Assembly: GCF_027943255.1 (NCBI RefSeq)
Contig: NC_072897.1
Coordinates: forward strand, 55,514,406-55,578,405
DNA from: Anastrepha obliqua
Lineage: Eukaryota; Arthropoda; Insecta; Diptera; Tephritidae
Length of the DNA: 64,000 nucleotides
Direction: 5' to 3'
Shown: one piece after another, positions 43,421-53,306 of the stretch
Position numbering within the stretch: position 1 is the first letter of the stretch
How the letters are laid out: every line of letters starts with the position of its first letter
Notes under the pieces: model-generated
What the model was told of the DNA's origin: nothing
What the model saw: only the letters and a program-made list of their open reading frames with translations
Database searches by the model: none
Translations under genes and position numbers: made by a program

Positions 43421-44915
43421 TCTATACTAATATTATATTATAAAGAGGAAAACTTTGTTTGTTTGTTTGTAATGAATAGGCTCAAAAACTACTGGACCGA
43501 TTTTAAAAATTCTTTCACCATTCGAAAGCTACATCATCCACGAGTAACATGGATTATACTTTATTTTGGAAATAGGGCTCGAGATAAAGGTCAAAACGTG
43601 GACCCGGGTAACCTTCGGATGTGTATGTACAATATGGGTATCAAATGGAAGCTGTTGGTGAATGCTTTAGTCCAGAGTATTTCTCATGCCGCTCCGTGAC
43701 TGGGGTCTCGAGATATAGGTCAAAACGAAAGCTGTTGATAAGTGCTTTAATACGGGGTAATTTTCATACCTTTTGATGACTAGGGTCTGGAAATATATGC
43801 CAAAACGTGGACTCGCCGTGTCTTTGCACCGAATTAAACCAAACTTACACACATTGTTAAGTAGGTATTGAAGATGATTTTCGTATAGTTTGAATACCTA
43901 TTGGTAGATAGGGTCTCGAGATATAGGTCAAAACGTGGACCCGGGTAACCTTCGGACGTGTATGTACAATATGGGTATCAAATGAACGCTGTTGGTAAGT
44001 GCTTTCGTACAGAGCATCTTTCATGCCGCTCCATGACTGGGGTCTCGAGATATAGGTCAAAACGTGGACCCGGGTAACCTTTGGTTGTATATGTACAATA
44101 TGGGTATCAAATGAAAGCTGTTGATAAGTGCTTTAATACGGGGTAATTTTCATACCTATTGATGACCAGGGTCTCGAAATATATGCCAAAACGTGGACCC
44201 GCCGTGTCTTTGCACCGAATTAAACCAAACTTACACACATTGTTAAGTAAGTATTGAAAATAGGTTTCGTAAAGTTTGGTTGTAATTCGGAGCACTGGCA
44301 ACGGGTACAGCGTTCTTTTGAACCAGCCATAATGTCGTTTTCTTTTTTAACGCTTGGGGCGGAACTGAACTGTCAAATTGACAGTGTGAGTTACAATGTG
44401 TCAATATTTCTTTCTGATTTGGATGCCATAAGGAAAAAACGTAAGTGCAACATGTAAAAATTGTTTGTGAATTTTTTTGGAGTGGATTTTGGAACAGTGA
44501 ATAATTTCTTACGAAATTTGAGAATTTAATGTGAAATCCGAATGAAATTATGTGTTCGTGCAAAAAACAATTTCTTTCGTTTTTTTTCCTGAAAAATATA
44601 AATGGATAGTGGTTAAAAAAGCTCCAATGCTTAAACATATAAATTGAAACGAAAAATTCATGCATGATCAGCAAAAAGACGATTGTTTATTCATATGCGT
44701 TGATTTGAAATTTAAAAACAATCTTCTTTTTTCCTGATTTTCAATTTATATTTTATATTTACTCAAAAACAAATAGAAAAACAAAAAATATTGTTTATGC
44801 CAAAGCGCTTGAATAAAGAATAAAGAAATAAATTATATGAAAATCATATATTTTCTGTTCTAAACCATATCTATTCTATTTTAGTGTGCCCAGCGAAGGG
44901 GGCCGGGTTTGCTAG
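43421..44915 (+). mobile_element. Non-autonomous Helitron H4
   Basis: Starts TCTATACTAATATT after A (43420) and ends GCTAG before T (44916), with the same 3' hairpin. About 90 bp are lost near 43725 relative to H2. It shares with H2 the variant block at about 43878-44045. It lies outside the tandem array in unrelated flanks, so it is an independent insertion. Confidence 0.92.
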
Positions 44916-45029
44916 TCCTTGATAAAGTATCACATTCATTTTTACGAAGTAATCACAAAGAAACCAAGCCTGAAGCGATAAAAATAATTTAAGTAGTAAA
45001 CAAAAATAACAATGAGGCTATTAAGTTAA

Positions 45030-47370
45030 TCTATACTAATATTATAAAGAGGAAAACTTTGTTTGTTTGTAACGAATAGGCTCAAAAACTACTGGACCGA
45101 TTTTAAAAATTCTTTCACCATTCGAAAACTACATTATCCAAGAGTAACATGGATTACATTTTATTTTGGAAAAAAATAGGGTTCCGTAAGATATTTGGAT
45201 TTTTCGGATACAAACTGAAAAAAATCTTATATATAAAATAAAGTCATCTTTTTGTGTGTGTTCGCTAACCGGCCGTGTCTGCACCGAATTAAACCAAACT
45301 TACACACATTGTTAAGAAGGTATTGAAGATGATTTCCGTATAGTTTGGATACCTATTGGTGGATAGGGTTCGAGATATAGGTCAAAACGTGGACCCGGGT
45401 AACCTTCGGATGTGTATGTACAATATGGGTATCAAATGGAAGCTGTTGGTGAATGCTTTAGTACAGAGTATTTTTCATGCCGCTCCGTGACTAGGGTCTC
45501 GAAATAGAGACCAAAACGTGGACCCTAGAATGTGTTTGTACAATATGGGTATCAAATTGAAGCTGTTGGTGAATGCCTTAGTACAGAGTATTTTTCATGC
45601 CGCTCCGTGACTGGGGTCTCGAGATATAGGTCAAAACGTGCACCCGGGTAACCTTTGGTTGTGTATGTACAATATGGGTATCAAATGAAAGCTGTTGATA
45701 AGTGCTTTAATACGGGGTAATTTTCATACCTATTGATGACTAGGGTCTGGCAATATATGCCAAAACGTGGACCCGCCGTGTCTTTGCACCGAATTAAACC
45801 AAACTTACACACATTGTTAAGGAGGTATGGAAGATGGTTGCCGTATAGTTTGGATACCTATTGGTAGATAGGGTCTCGAGATATAGGTCAAAACGTGGAC
45901 CCGGGTAACCTTCGGATGTGTATGTACAATATGGGTATCAAATGGAAGCTGTTGGTGAATGCTTTAGTACAGAGTATTTTTCATGCCGCTCCGTGACTAG
46001 GGTCTCGAGATAGAGACCAAAACGTGGACCCTAGAATGTGTTTGTACAATATGGGTATCAAATTGAAGCTGTTGGTGAATGCTTTAGTACAGAGTATTTT
46101 TCATGCCGCTCCGTGACTGGGGTCTCGAGATATAGGTCAAAACGTGCACCCGGGTAACCTTTGGTTGTGTATGTACAATATGGGTATCAAATGAAAGCTG
46201 TTGATAAGTGCTTTAATACGGGGTAATTTTCATACCTATTGATGACTAGGGTCTGGCAATATATGCCAAAACGTGGACCCGCCGTGTCTTTGCACCGAAT
46301 TAAACCAAACTTACACACATTGTTAAGGAGGTATGGAAGATGGTTGCCGTATAGTTTGGATACCTATTGGTAGATAGGGTCTCGAGATATAGGTCAAAAC
46401 GAGGACCCGGGTAACCTTCGGATGTGTATGTACAATACGGGTATCAAATGGAAGCTGTTGGTGAATGCTTTAGTTCAGAGTATTTCCATCCGCTCCGTGA
46501 CTAGGGTCTCGAGATAGAGACCAAAACGTGGACCCTAGAATGTGTTTGTACAATATGGGTATCAAATGAAAGCTATTGATAAGTGCTTTAATACGGGGTA
46601 ATTTTCATACCTATTGATGACTAGGGTCTCGAAATATATGCCAAAACGTGGACCCGCCGTGTCTTTGCACCGAATTAAACCAAACTTACACACATTGTTA
46701 AGTAAGTATTGAAAATAGGTTTCGTAAAGTTTGGTTGTAATTCGGAGCACGGGCAACGGGTACAGCGTTCTTTTGAACCAGCCATAATGTCGTTTACTTT
46801 TTTAACGCTTGGGGCGGAACTGAACTGTCAAATTGACAGTGTGAGTTACAATGTGTCAATATTTCTTTCTGATTTGGATGCCATAAGAAAAAAACGTAAG
46901 TGCAACATGTAAAAATTGTTTGTGAATTTTTTTGGAGTGGATTTTGGAACAGTGAATAATTTCTTACGAAATTTGAGAATTTAATGTGAAATCCGAATGA
47001 AATTATGTGTTCGAGGAAAAAACAATTTTTTTCGTTTTTTTTTCTGAAAAATATAAATGGATAATGGTTAAAAAAGCTCCAATGCTTAAACATATAAATT
47101 GAAACGAAAAATTCATGGATGATCAGGAAAAAAGACGACTGTTTATTCATATGCGTTGATTTGAAATTTAAAAACAATCTTCTTTTTTCCTGATTTTCAA
47201 TTTATATTTTATATTTACTCAAAAACAAATAGAAAAACAAAAAATATTGTTTATGCCAAAGCGCTTGAATAAAGAATAAAGAAATAAATAATATGAAATC
47301 ATATATTTTCTGTTCTAAACCATATCTATTCTATTTTAGTGTGCCCAGCGAAGGGGGCCGGGTTTACTAG
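45030..47370 (+). mobile_element. Non-autonomous Helitron H5 (long form with higher-order repeats)
   Basis: Starts TCTATACTAATATT after A and ends ACTAG before T. At 2341 bp it is the longest copy. Its body contains an approximately 505-bp block repeated (GCCGTGTCT(TT)GCACC at 45270, 45775, 46281, and a shortened period at 46655). Each block is built of about 130-bp monomers. No Rep/helicase is encoded. The 114 bp between H4 and H5 contain no recognisable feature. Confidence 0.92.
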
Positions 47371-48069
47371 TGTTTATATATAAATGAAGTTCTCCACCCA
47401 AACCATAATAAGTGCATATGTATATATACCGTAGCAAAAGTGAGCTGGGATCAATTTTATATTAACGCAGCGTTGTTTGTGTAGTTGTGTATTCAGCTTC
47501 ACAGCGGGAACGTGCAAACAAAATAAATGGAATAAGAAAATTGAAGAAATTCCCAACAATGCGCTTTTAGTGAGTTTAGATTGAAAATAACTGCCGTGCG
47601 AGTTACTAACCCAACACCCCAGCCACTAGTTCCCTGGAACGAGACTCAACAACACACAAACACATAAACATTGGTCCTTTGCAAAAACACACAAACACAT
47701 ATAAATGTAAGAAACTCAAAAATTCCCTGGAACGGAACTCAACAACACGCAACCACATATACCTTGATTCTTTGTAAAAACACACAAGCACCTTTAAATG
47801 TAAGAAACTTAAAATACTGAAATAAAATATCACTTCTGTTTTTGCATTCGAATTCAGCACACGGTTTGCGTGCAGTGGCAAAACCCACACACACACACAC
47901 CATCCAGCTCTCGTTGGTAACTGGCGCAGCCGGCTCAGGAATGGATCTACTTATAACTACTCTAATCCACAATGTGTTCCCTGATGAGTTTGATTCTCAC
48001 CGGCGAAGTTGTCCATATACCGGCGTCATGACAAGATCCCGGGAATCGTGCATTGACGTTTTGAAAAAT
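47371..48069. other. Unassigned stretch with a two-copy 92-bp tandem repeat
   Basis: Two diverged direct repeats lie at about 47630-47722 and 47726-47815 (each starting CCCTGGAACG). A short (AC)n run follows at 47887-47900, and a GGCGCAGCCGGCTC sequence at 47922-47935 that recalls a primer-binding site but has no visible LTR partner. No credible gene. Confidence 0.4.
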
Positions 48070-49067
48070 TAGTTCGTCGTTGCAAGGAATGGGGTTATTA
48101 GTTATAAACATTACAAAATGTTGATAAACCAGTATTTATTTTTTATAAACTCACGGCTTCAACATTAATGCTGTAGTATCCCTTGCGATTCATATACTCA
48201 TGAGGTACTACTCCAGCAATTAAAGATTGCGGGGAAAGTATTGCAATATGTGTGCAGTCAATAGCACCTATGACGCCTTTTATTCCGAATTTGTTATGGA
48301 AGCTGCAAATTTTAAGCCGTTGAAATGGTGCAAATGCATATTTTGTACCATGTTTAAAACTTACCCCCTCTTTATGCTGTTGTAATGCTCCGCCTCATTG
48401 GGAAAACTAATTTCAAAGTGTTTGTGTTCCACTACCATCTTGCAAATTTGCTCAATACATCTCGACACGCTTGGTTGACTCATTGCCGAGAAGTGGCAGT
48501 TTCCAATAACGCTTTGGTAGGAGCCATTTGCCAGAAAATATAGTACTGAAACAAACTGAAAGTAATATGTTGTAAAGCCTACCTATATATTTTTATTACT
48601 ATATCAAGCTCACCCGAAGTTCAAATGGAATTCTCGAACTCCGCTCAAACTTGTCAAGTGGTTTGAGATCTTGAATAAGCTCCCAGCAGAAGGATTTCGG
48701 GAATCTTAAAAACCTCCTGAAAACGTCTTCTTCCAGAAGGAATGGGTCTTCCCTGCTGCGTAAACTTGCCAGAATCCGTCTACGCATGTTTCTAAAACGT
48801 CAATAAATACACAATTATTCGTGTTCTTAAGAAATTTTTATATTACTTCGCTTCATTTTCGCGTTTTTTTTGCAATATATATAAAATAATTAATTCCTCT
48901 TCCATATTTTTCGTTTTGTGAGCTGCTCAGAAGTAGATCACTAATTAGTGACTTTTTTTTGAGACTAATGACGTGAGATTGCTTACTGAATACCAACTAG
49001 TCTCAAAATCAAATTTCACCACGAAAAGTCTCAATTAGTGACTTGAGACTGCTTACAGAATTCGGGC
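48070..49067 (-). pseudogene. PIF/Harbinger transposase, N-terminal half
   Basis: On the minus strand, exon 1 (48599-48787) begins MRRRILASLRSRED and reads FRRFLRFPKSF. It ends at a GTGAGC donor. The next exon, after a TTTCAG acceptor near 48556, reads FVSVLYFLANGSYQSVIGN and SQPSVSRCI, ending at a GTAAGT donor. After a second intron of about 60 bp the third exon reads FHNKFGIKGVIGAIDCTHIAI, with the first catalytic Asp, then MNRKGYYSINVEA before another GTGAGT. This is the HARBI1-like nuclease. The sequence is cut near 48070, so the second Asp and the Glu are absent. The 5' terminus (TGCCCGAATTCTGTAAGC on the minus strand) is at about 49067 beside TTA. Confidence 0.82.
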
Positions 49068-49339
49068 ATAAGTATCATTATCTTATTGTTTCATAAGTAA
49101 AGTGCAGTAGAAAATAAAACTTAACTGTGTATAATATGCATTGCCAAATGTATCGGAATCAACCGTTGATAATCGTTACCACAGCAGAACCAAACTCATA
49201 AAAAAAAGTACATTGCCAAATGGAACGGAATCAATCGTTATGCAGTTTCCAAACAAACGTTGACGTTACAAAAATCACGTTAACATAAATTTCATTCGAT
49301 TTCAGTTAATTTATTCCAATTATCAGATAAAGAAGATCT

Positions 49340-49940
49340 ATATTCCGCAGCACCACAACAAGAACATCTGGCAGACGAATTCCAAAACAAATAAGCGAAA
49401 ACCCTAGCAACGCCTCGGTATCACTTCCCACTACTATATCGAATTCAAACGGGGCGCCTACAATAAGCAACATGGCCTACATACAAACATCTTCAAATCC
49501 AACTGACATCCTTGTTTTCATCAAAGAGCTACCAACCTTTGACGGAACCCCTAATCAACTGCAAGACTTCATCGTTAATGGAAGAAGTAATCAAATTGAT
49601 TAATGGAATAGACCAGACACCATACAGCTCTCTTCTACTAAGAGCCATCAGGAATAAAATCGTGAGTAGAGGTAATGACGCTTTAAAAATGTCCGACACT
49701 GGACCCATCTGGGATGACATCAAGGCTAATCTAATTCAACATTATGGTAAAAGGAAATGTTACATACAAATACCAAAAACAATCTGGAGAAACTTAATGA
49801 AGCCAGGCAATCCGCAGCACCCTTATCCACCAATGATAGCATATTTAGGAAAGAAAATCGTAGAAATAAGTTAACACCAAGATTCTTTGAACAAGATAAT
49901 GGTAACACACTTATCACCACACGCTCAAACAACCCCTAAA
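49340..49940 (+). pseudogene. Gypsy/Ty3-type gag fragment (17.6/297-like)
   Basis: One frame from about 49349 reads a Ser/Thr-rich N-terminus into SNPTDILVFIKELPTFDGTPNQLQDF. A frameshift near 49575 leads to EEVIKLINGIDQTPYSS, LLRAIRNKIVSRGNDAL and GPIWDDIKANLIQHYGKR, the capsid region typical of gypsy-group gag. A second shift near 49757 leads to NNLEKLNEARQS and a basic tail. The sequence ends near 49940 with no protease or polymerase. It is a broken remnant. Confidence 0.75.
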
Positions 49941-49977
49941 TTCTAAAATAAGACGAGCAACACAATAATAATTATTA

Positions 49978-51240
49978 TAGATGCTTTCCATTTCAATTGA
50001 ACCGGGCTATTCGGGTCATGTTCTTCGATTTCGATGAAACTTAAATATGTTGCTCTCTGGTCAAAATAATGAGATAAGTATTTTTTTGTTCGCCCGAAAA
50101 AAAATTTTTCAAGAGTTATCGGCAATTTTGTTGTTCGGCTCAAACTCGATTTTTTTTAATTGTATAAGAAAAAATTTTTTTTAAACGCCCATAACTTAGT
50201 CAAATATGAACCGATTTTAATAATTTTGGGTTCAAAATGATCGTAATTACTTACACGAGCGACTTCATGTAGAAACAATTGCAAAAAAGTAATATAGTAG
50301 AAAATTTTTTATTTAGCAAAAAAGAAAAAAATTGAAATTTTTTCGAAATTCAATATTTCAAAAAGTGTATTTTTTTTTTTATATCTTTTTCCAAATCAAG
50401 AGGACACCTCAAACTTCAATTAAGCTGAATGCCCAGTAGCTAAAATGAGTTGTTATTGAGTAATGAATTTTTGAGTAAAAAACCTGTTTTGCACTTTTTG
50501 TTTTTTGCAAAATAAAAAAATTTCAACTACTTTTTTGCAATTGTTTCTGCATAAAGTCGCTCGTGTTAGTAATTACAATTATTTTGAACCCAGAACCATT
50601 CAAATCGGCTTATTTTTGACTAAGTTATGAGTAATTAAAAAAAATTTTCTTATATAGATTCTTTCCATTTCAATTCAAAAGGGCTATTCGGGACATGTTC
50701 TTCGATTTCGATGTAACTCAAATATGTTGCTCTCTGGTCAAAATAATGAGACCCGTATTTTTTTGTTCGCCCGAAAAAAAATTTTTTCAAGCTTTATCGG
50801 CAATTTTGTTTTTCGGCTCAAAATCAATTTTTTTTTAATAATATAAGATTTTTTTTTTAAATGCTAATAACTTAGTCAAAAATAAACCGATTTTAATAAT
50901 TTTGGGTTCAAAATGATTGTCATTACTTACACGAGCGACTTCATGTAGAAATAATTGCAAAAAAGTAGTTGAAATTTTTTTATTTTGCAAAAAAGAAAAA
51001 AAATTGAAATTTTTTCGAAATTCAATATTTCAAAAAGTGTAGTTTTTTTTTTATAACTTTTTCCAAATCAAGAGGACACTTCAAACTTCAATTTACCTGA
51101 ATGCCCAGTAACTAAAATGAGTTGTTTTTGAGTAATGAATTTTTGAGCAAAAACCTGTTTCGCACTTTTTGTTTTTTGCAAACTAAAAAATTTTCAACTA
51201 CTTTTTTGCAATTGTTTCTGCATAAAGTCGCTCGTGTTAG
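49978..51240 (+). repeat. Two tandem AT-rich repeats of about 676 bp
   Basis: Copies at about 49978-50653 and 50654-51240 share, in order, TTTCCATTTCAATT, GGGCTATTCGGG(T/A)CATGTTC, GTTGCTCTCTGGTCAAAAT, ACACGAGCGACTTCATGTAG and AGTTGTT(A/T)TTGAGTAATGAA. Each copy also contains an internal inverted pair (ACACGAGCGACTT...TTGCAAAAAAGTA against its complement). There is no ORF. The family is not recognised. Confidence 0.8.
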
Positions 51241-51376
51241 CCGATTTGAATGGTTCTGGGTTCACAATAATTGTAATTACTAACACGAGCGACTTTATGC
51301 AGAAACAATTGCAAAAAAGTAGTTGAAAATTTTTTATTTTGCAAGAAACCAAAAGTGCGAAACAGGTTTTTTACTT
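51140..51376. repeat. Long hairpin at the end of the AT-rich repeats
   Basis: The sequence 51143-51240 (AAAACCTGTTTCGCACTTTT...CTCGTGTTAG) is repeated in reverse complement at 51280-51373, with a 39-bp loop. The arms pair over about 95 bp with few mismatches. RTE-E begins immediately to its right, so this hairpin sits at a junction. Confidence 0.8.
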
Positions 51377-53083
51377 ATGACCCAGCCAAAGTAGCCGCTG
51401 AATCTTTATTCGCTGCGCTATGTCTATGTCGTCGTAAAGCTCATACAGCTCATCGTTCCATCGTCTGCGATATTCGCCGTTGCCAACGTGCAAAGGTCCA
51501 AAAATCTTACGCAGATGTTGTCATCGTCCAAGCTTCTGCGCCATACGTTAGGACGGGCATGATGAGAACCTTGTAGAGTGTTAGTTTTGTTCGTCGAGAG
51601 AGGGCTTCACTACTCATTTGCCTACTTAGTCCAAAGAAGCACTTGTTGGCAAGAGAGATTCTACGTTGGATTCCAAGGCTGACATTGTTATCGGTGTTAA
51701 TGATGGTTCCTAAATAAACGAAGTCTTTTGCAATCTCGAAATTATAACTGTCTACAGTGACGTGGGTGCCGATGCGCGAATGCGCCGACTGTTTGTTTGA
51801 AGACAGGAGGTACTTCGTTTTGTCCTCGTTCACCACCAAACCCATTCGCTTGGACTCCTTATCCAGTTTGGAGAAGGCAGAACTAACAACACGGTTGTTA
51901 AGGCCGATGATGCCAATATCATCGGCATACGCCAACAATTGTACGCTCTTATAAAATATTGTGCCTGAGCGATTAAGTTCTGCGCTCGTACGATGCTCTC
52001 CAACATCACGTTAAAGGCGCTGCTGGTGTTGAGCAACGTCATCTTGCATAGCCGTATTAGTTTTGTGGGGATACCAAATTCAGACATCGCGGCATACAGA
52101 TAACTCCTTTTCGTACTGGCGAATGCAGCTTTGAAATCGACGAAAAAATGGTGTGTGTCGATTCTCCTTTCGTGGGTCTTTTTCAAGATTTGGTGTATTG
52201 TAAATATTTGGTCGATGGTAGACTTTCCAGGTCTAAAGCCACACTGATAAGGTCCAATCAGTTGGTTGACGGTGGGCTTCAGCCTTTCACACAATACGCT
52301 CGCTAGAAGTTATAGGCTATATTTAGAAGTCTAATCCCACCGCAATTGCCACAGATTGCAGGGATTGGGCACACCACACTTAAATTCCAATCGGCAGGCA
52401 CGCTTTCATCCACACAATATTTTGCATATGGCGGCCGTCGGCGCCTGCGGCTTTGTTGTTCTTTAGCCGCACTATTGCTATTCTCACCTCGCCATGGTCA
52501 GGTAGCGGGACGTCAATTCCGTCGTCAACGATTGGGGTATTGGGATCTTCACATTCTCTGTGACATGCACAGCTATCACTGTTTAACAGGTTCGGGAAGT
52601 GTTCCCTCCATAATTTAAGATTGCTCTGGATGTCAGTCACCAGTTCGCCGTCTTTGTTCTTACAGGAAAACGCCCCGGTCTTAAAACCTTCTGTAAGCCG
52701 CCGGACTTTCTGATAGAATTTTCGGGCGTTGTTCCTATTGGCCAGCATCTCAAGCTCCTCGCACTCATGTTATTTGACCTCTCGTTTCTTCTGTCGGATA
52801 ATACGTCTCTCTTCCGTTTTTAGCTCACGGTAGTGATCCCACATGGATCGCGTTGCGCCCGATCCGCAGCGTGGCTCTATAGGCGGCATCCTTTCTTTCT
52901 GTGGCAGCATGACATTCCTCGTCGTACCAATTGTTTTTTCGGGTTCGCCGGAATCCGATTTCTTCTTCGGCGGTGGTACGTAGGGAACGAGAAATGTTGC
53001 TTCATTGCTCGTGCATGCCGGTTTGTTGGGCAGTTCTCTCTGAGAGCAGGAGTGAGGGTCGAGTGGCGAATCTTCTGGCTGTT
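51377..53083 (-). pseudogene. RTE-like element E (linker, reverse transcriptase, C-terminal tail; several deletions)
   Basis: On the minus strand, from the right: endonuclease/linker junction at about 52877-53083, linker at 52380-52748 (REHFPNLLNSDSCACHRECEDPNTP), reverse transcriptase at 51830-52294 (QCGFRPGKSTIDQIF, DFKAAFAS) and the YADD region at 51507-51938 (LAYADDIGIIGLNN, then VLTYGAEAWTMTT). The middle of the RT, including the GFRQGDS block seen in RTE-A, is deleted near 52010. About 120 bp of the linker-to-RT join is lost near 52430. Its right end is fused to a CR1-like piece at 53084. It is inactive. Confidence 0.85.
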
Positions 53084-53217
53084 CTTAGATTCTAAAAATT
53101 GCTTGTGAAGCTTATTTTTAAGTTTTTTAAGTTGATAAGTGTACCGTGGAAATTTAAAAGATTGTTTTTTAAATTGTGATACATATTTCATAAAAATTTA
53201 GAGCAACTGCGCCTTAA
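53084..53217 (-). pseudogene. CR1-like ORF2 linker fragment in the right arm
   Basis: On the minus strand it reads MKYVSQFKKQSFKFP, then TYQLKKLKNKLHKQFLESKN. This is the reverse complement of 15420-15465 joined directly to 16443-16530. It therefore shows the state before the fold-back FB1 and TACA segment entered the left side. It lies between the PB1 target TTAA (53214-53217) and RTE-E. Confidence 0.8.
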
Positions 53218-53306
53218 CCCTTTCGGTACGGCTGGTACCAAAGTTTAAACGTGCCTAAAATGTTTAATTTACAATCAATCGAGTTTCGAAATGTACCGTG
53301 CCATCT

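Noticed and set aside
22271..46912. ORFs starting MK(M/I)GFVKFG in the Helitrons, and ORFs reading MGIKWKLLVNALVQS
   Set aside because: They fall wholly inside non-autonomous Helitron repeats, have no domain similarity I recognise, and overlap equally long frames on the other strand. No Rep or helicase motif was found.
21429..47370. Helitron monomer arrays as CRISPR or a classical satellite
   Set aside because: Repeat units of about 130 bp abut each other without unique spacers and lie inside elements with TC...CTAG ends. They are internal minisatellites of Helitrons.
47915..47940. Primer-binding site of an LTR retrotransposon (GGCGCAGCCGGCTC)
   Set aside because: No LTR pair, polypurine tract or gag frame directly follows. 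The gypsy-type gag fragment begins 1.4 kb away beyond a Harbinger element.
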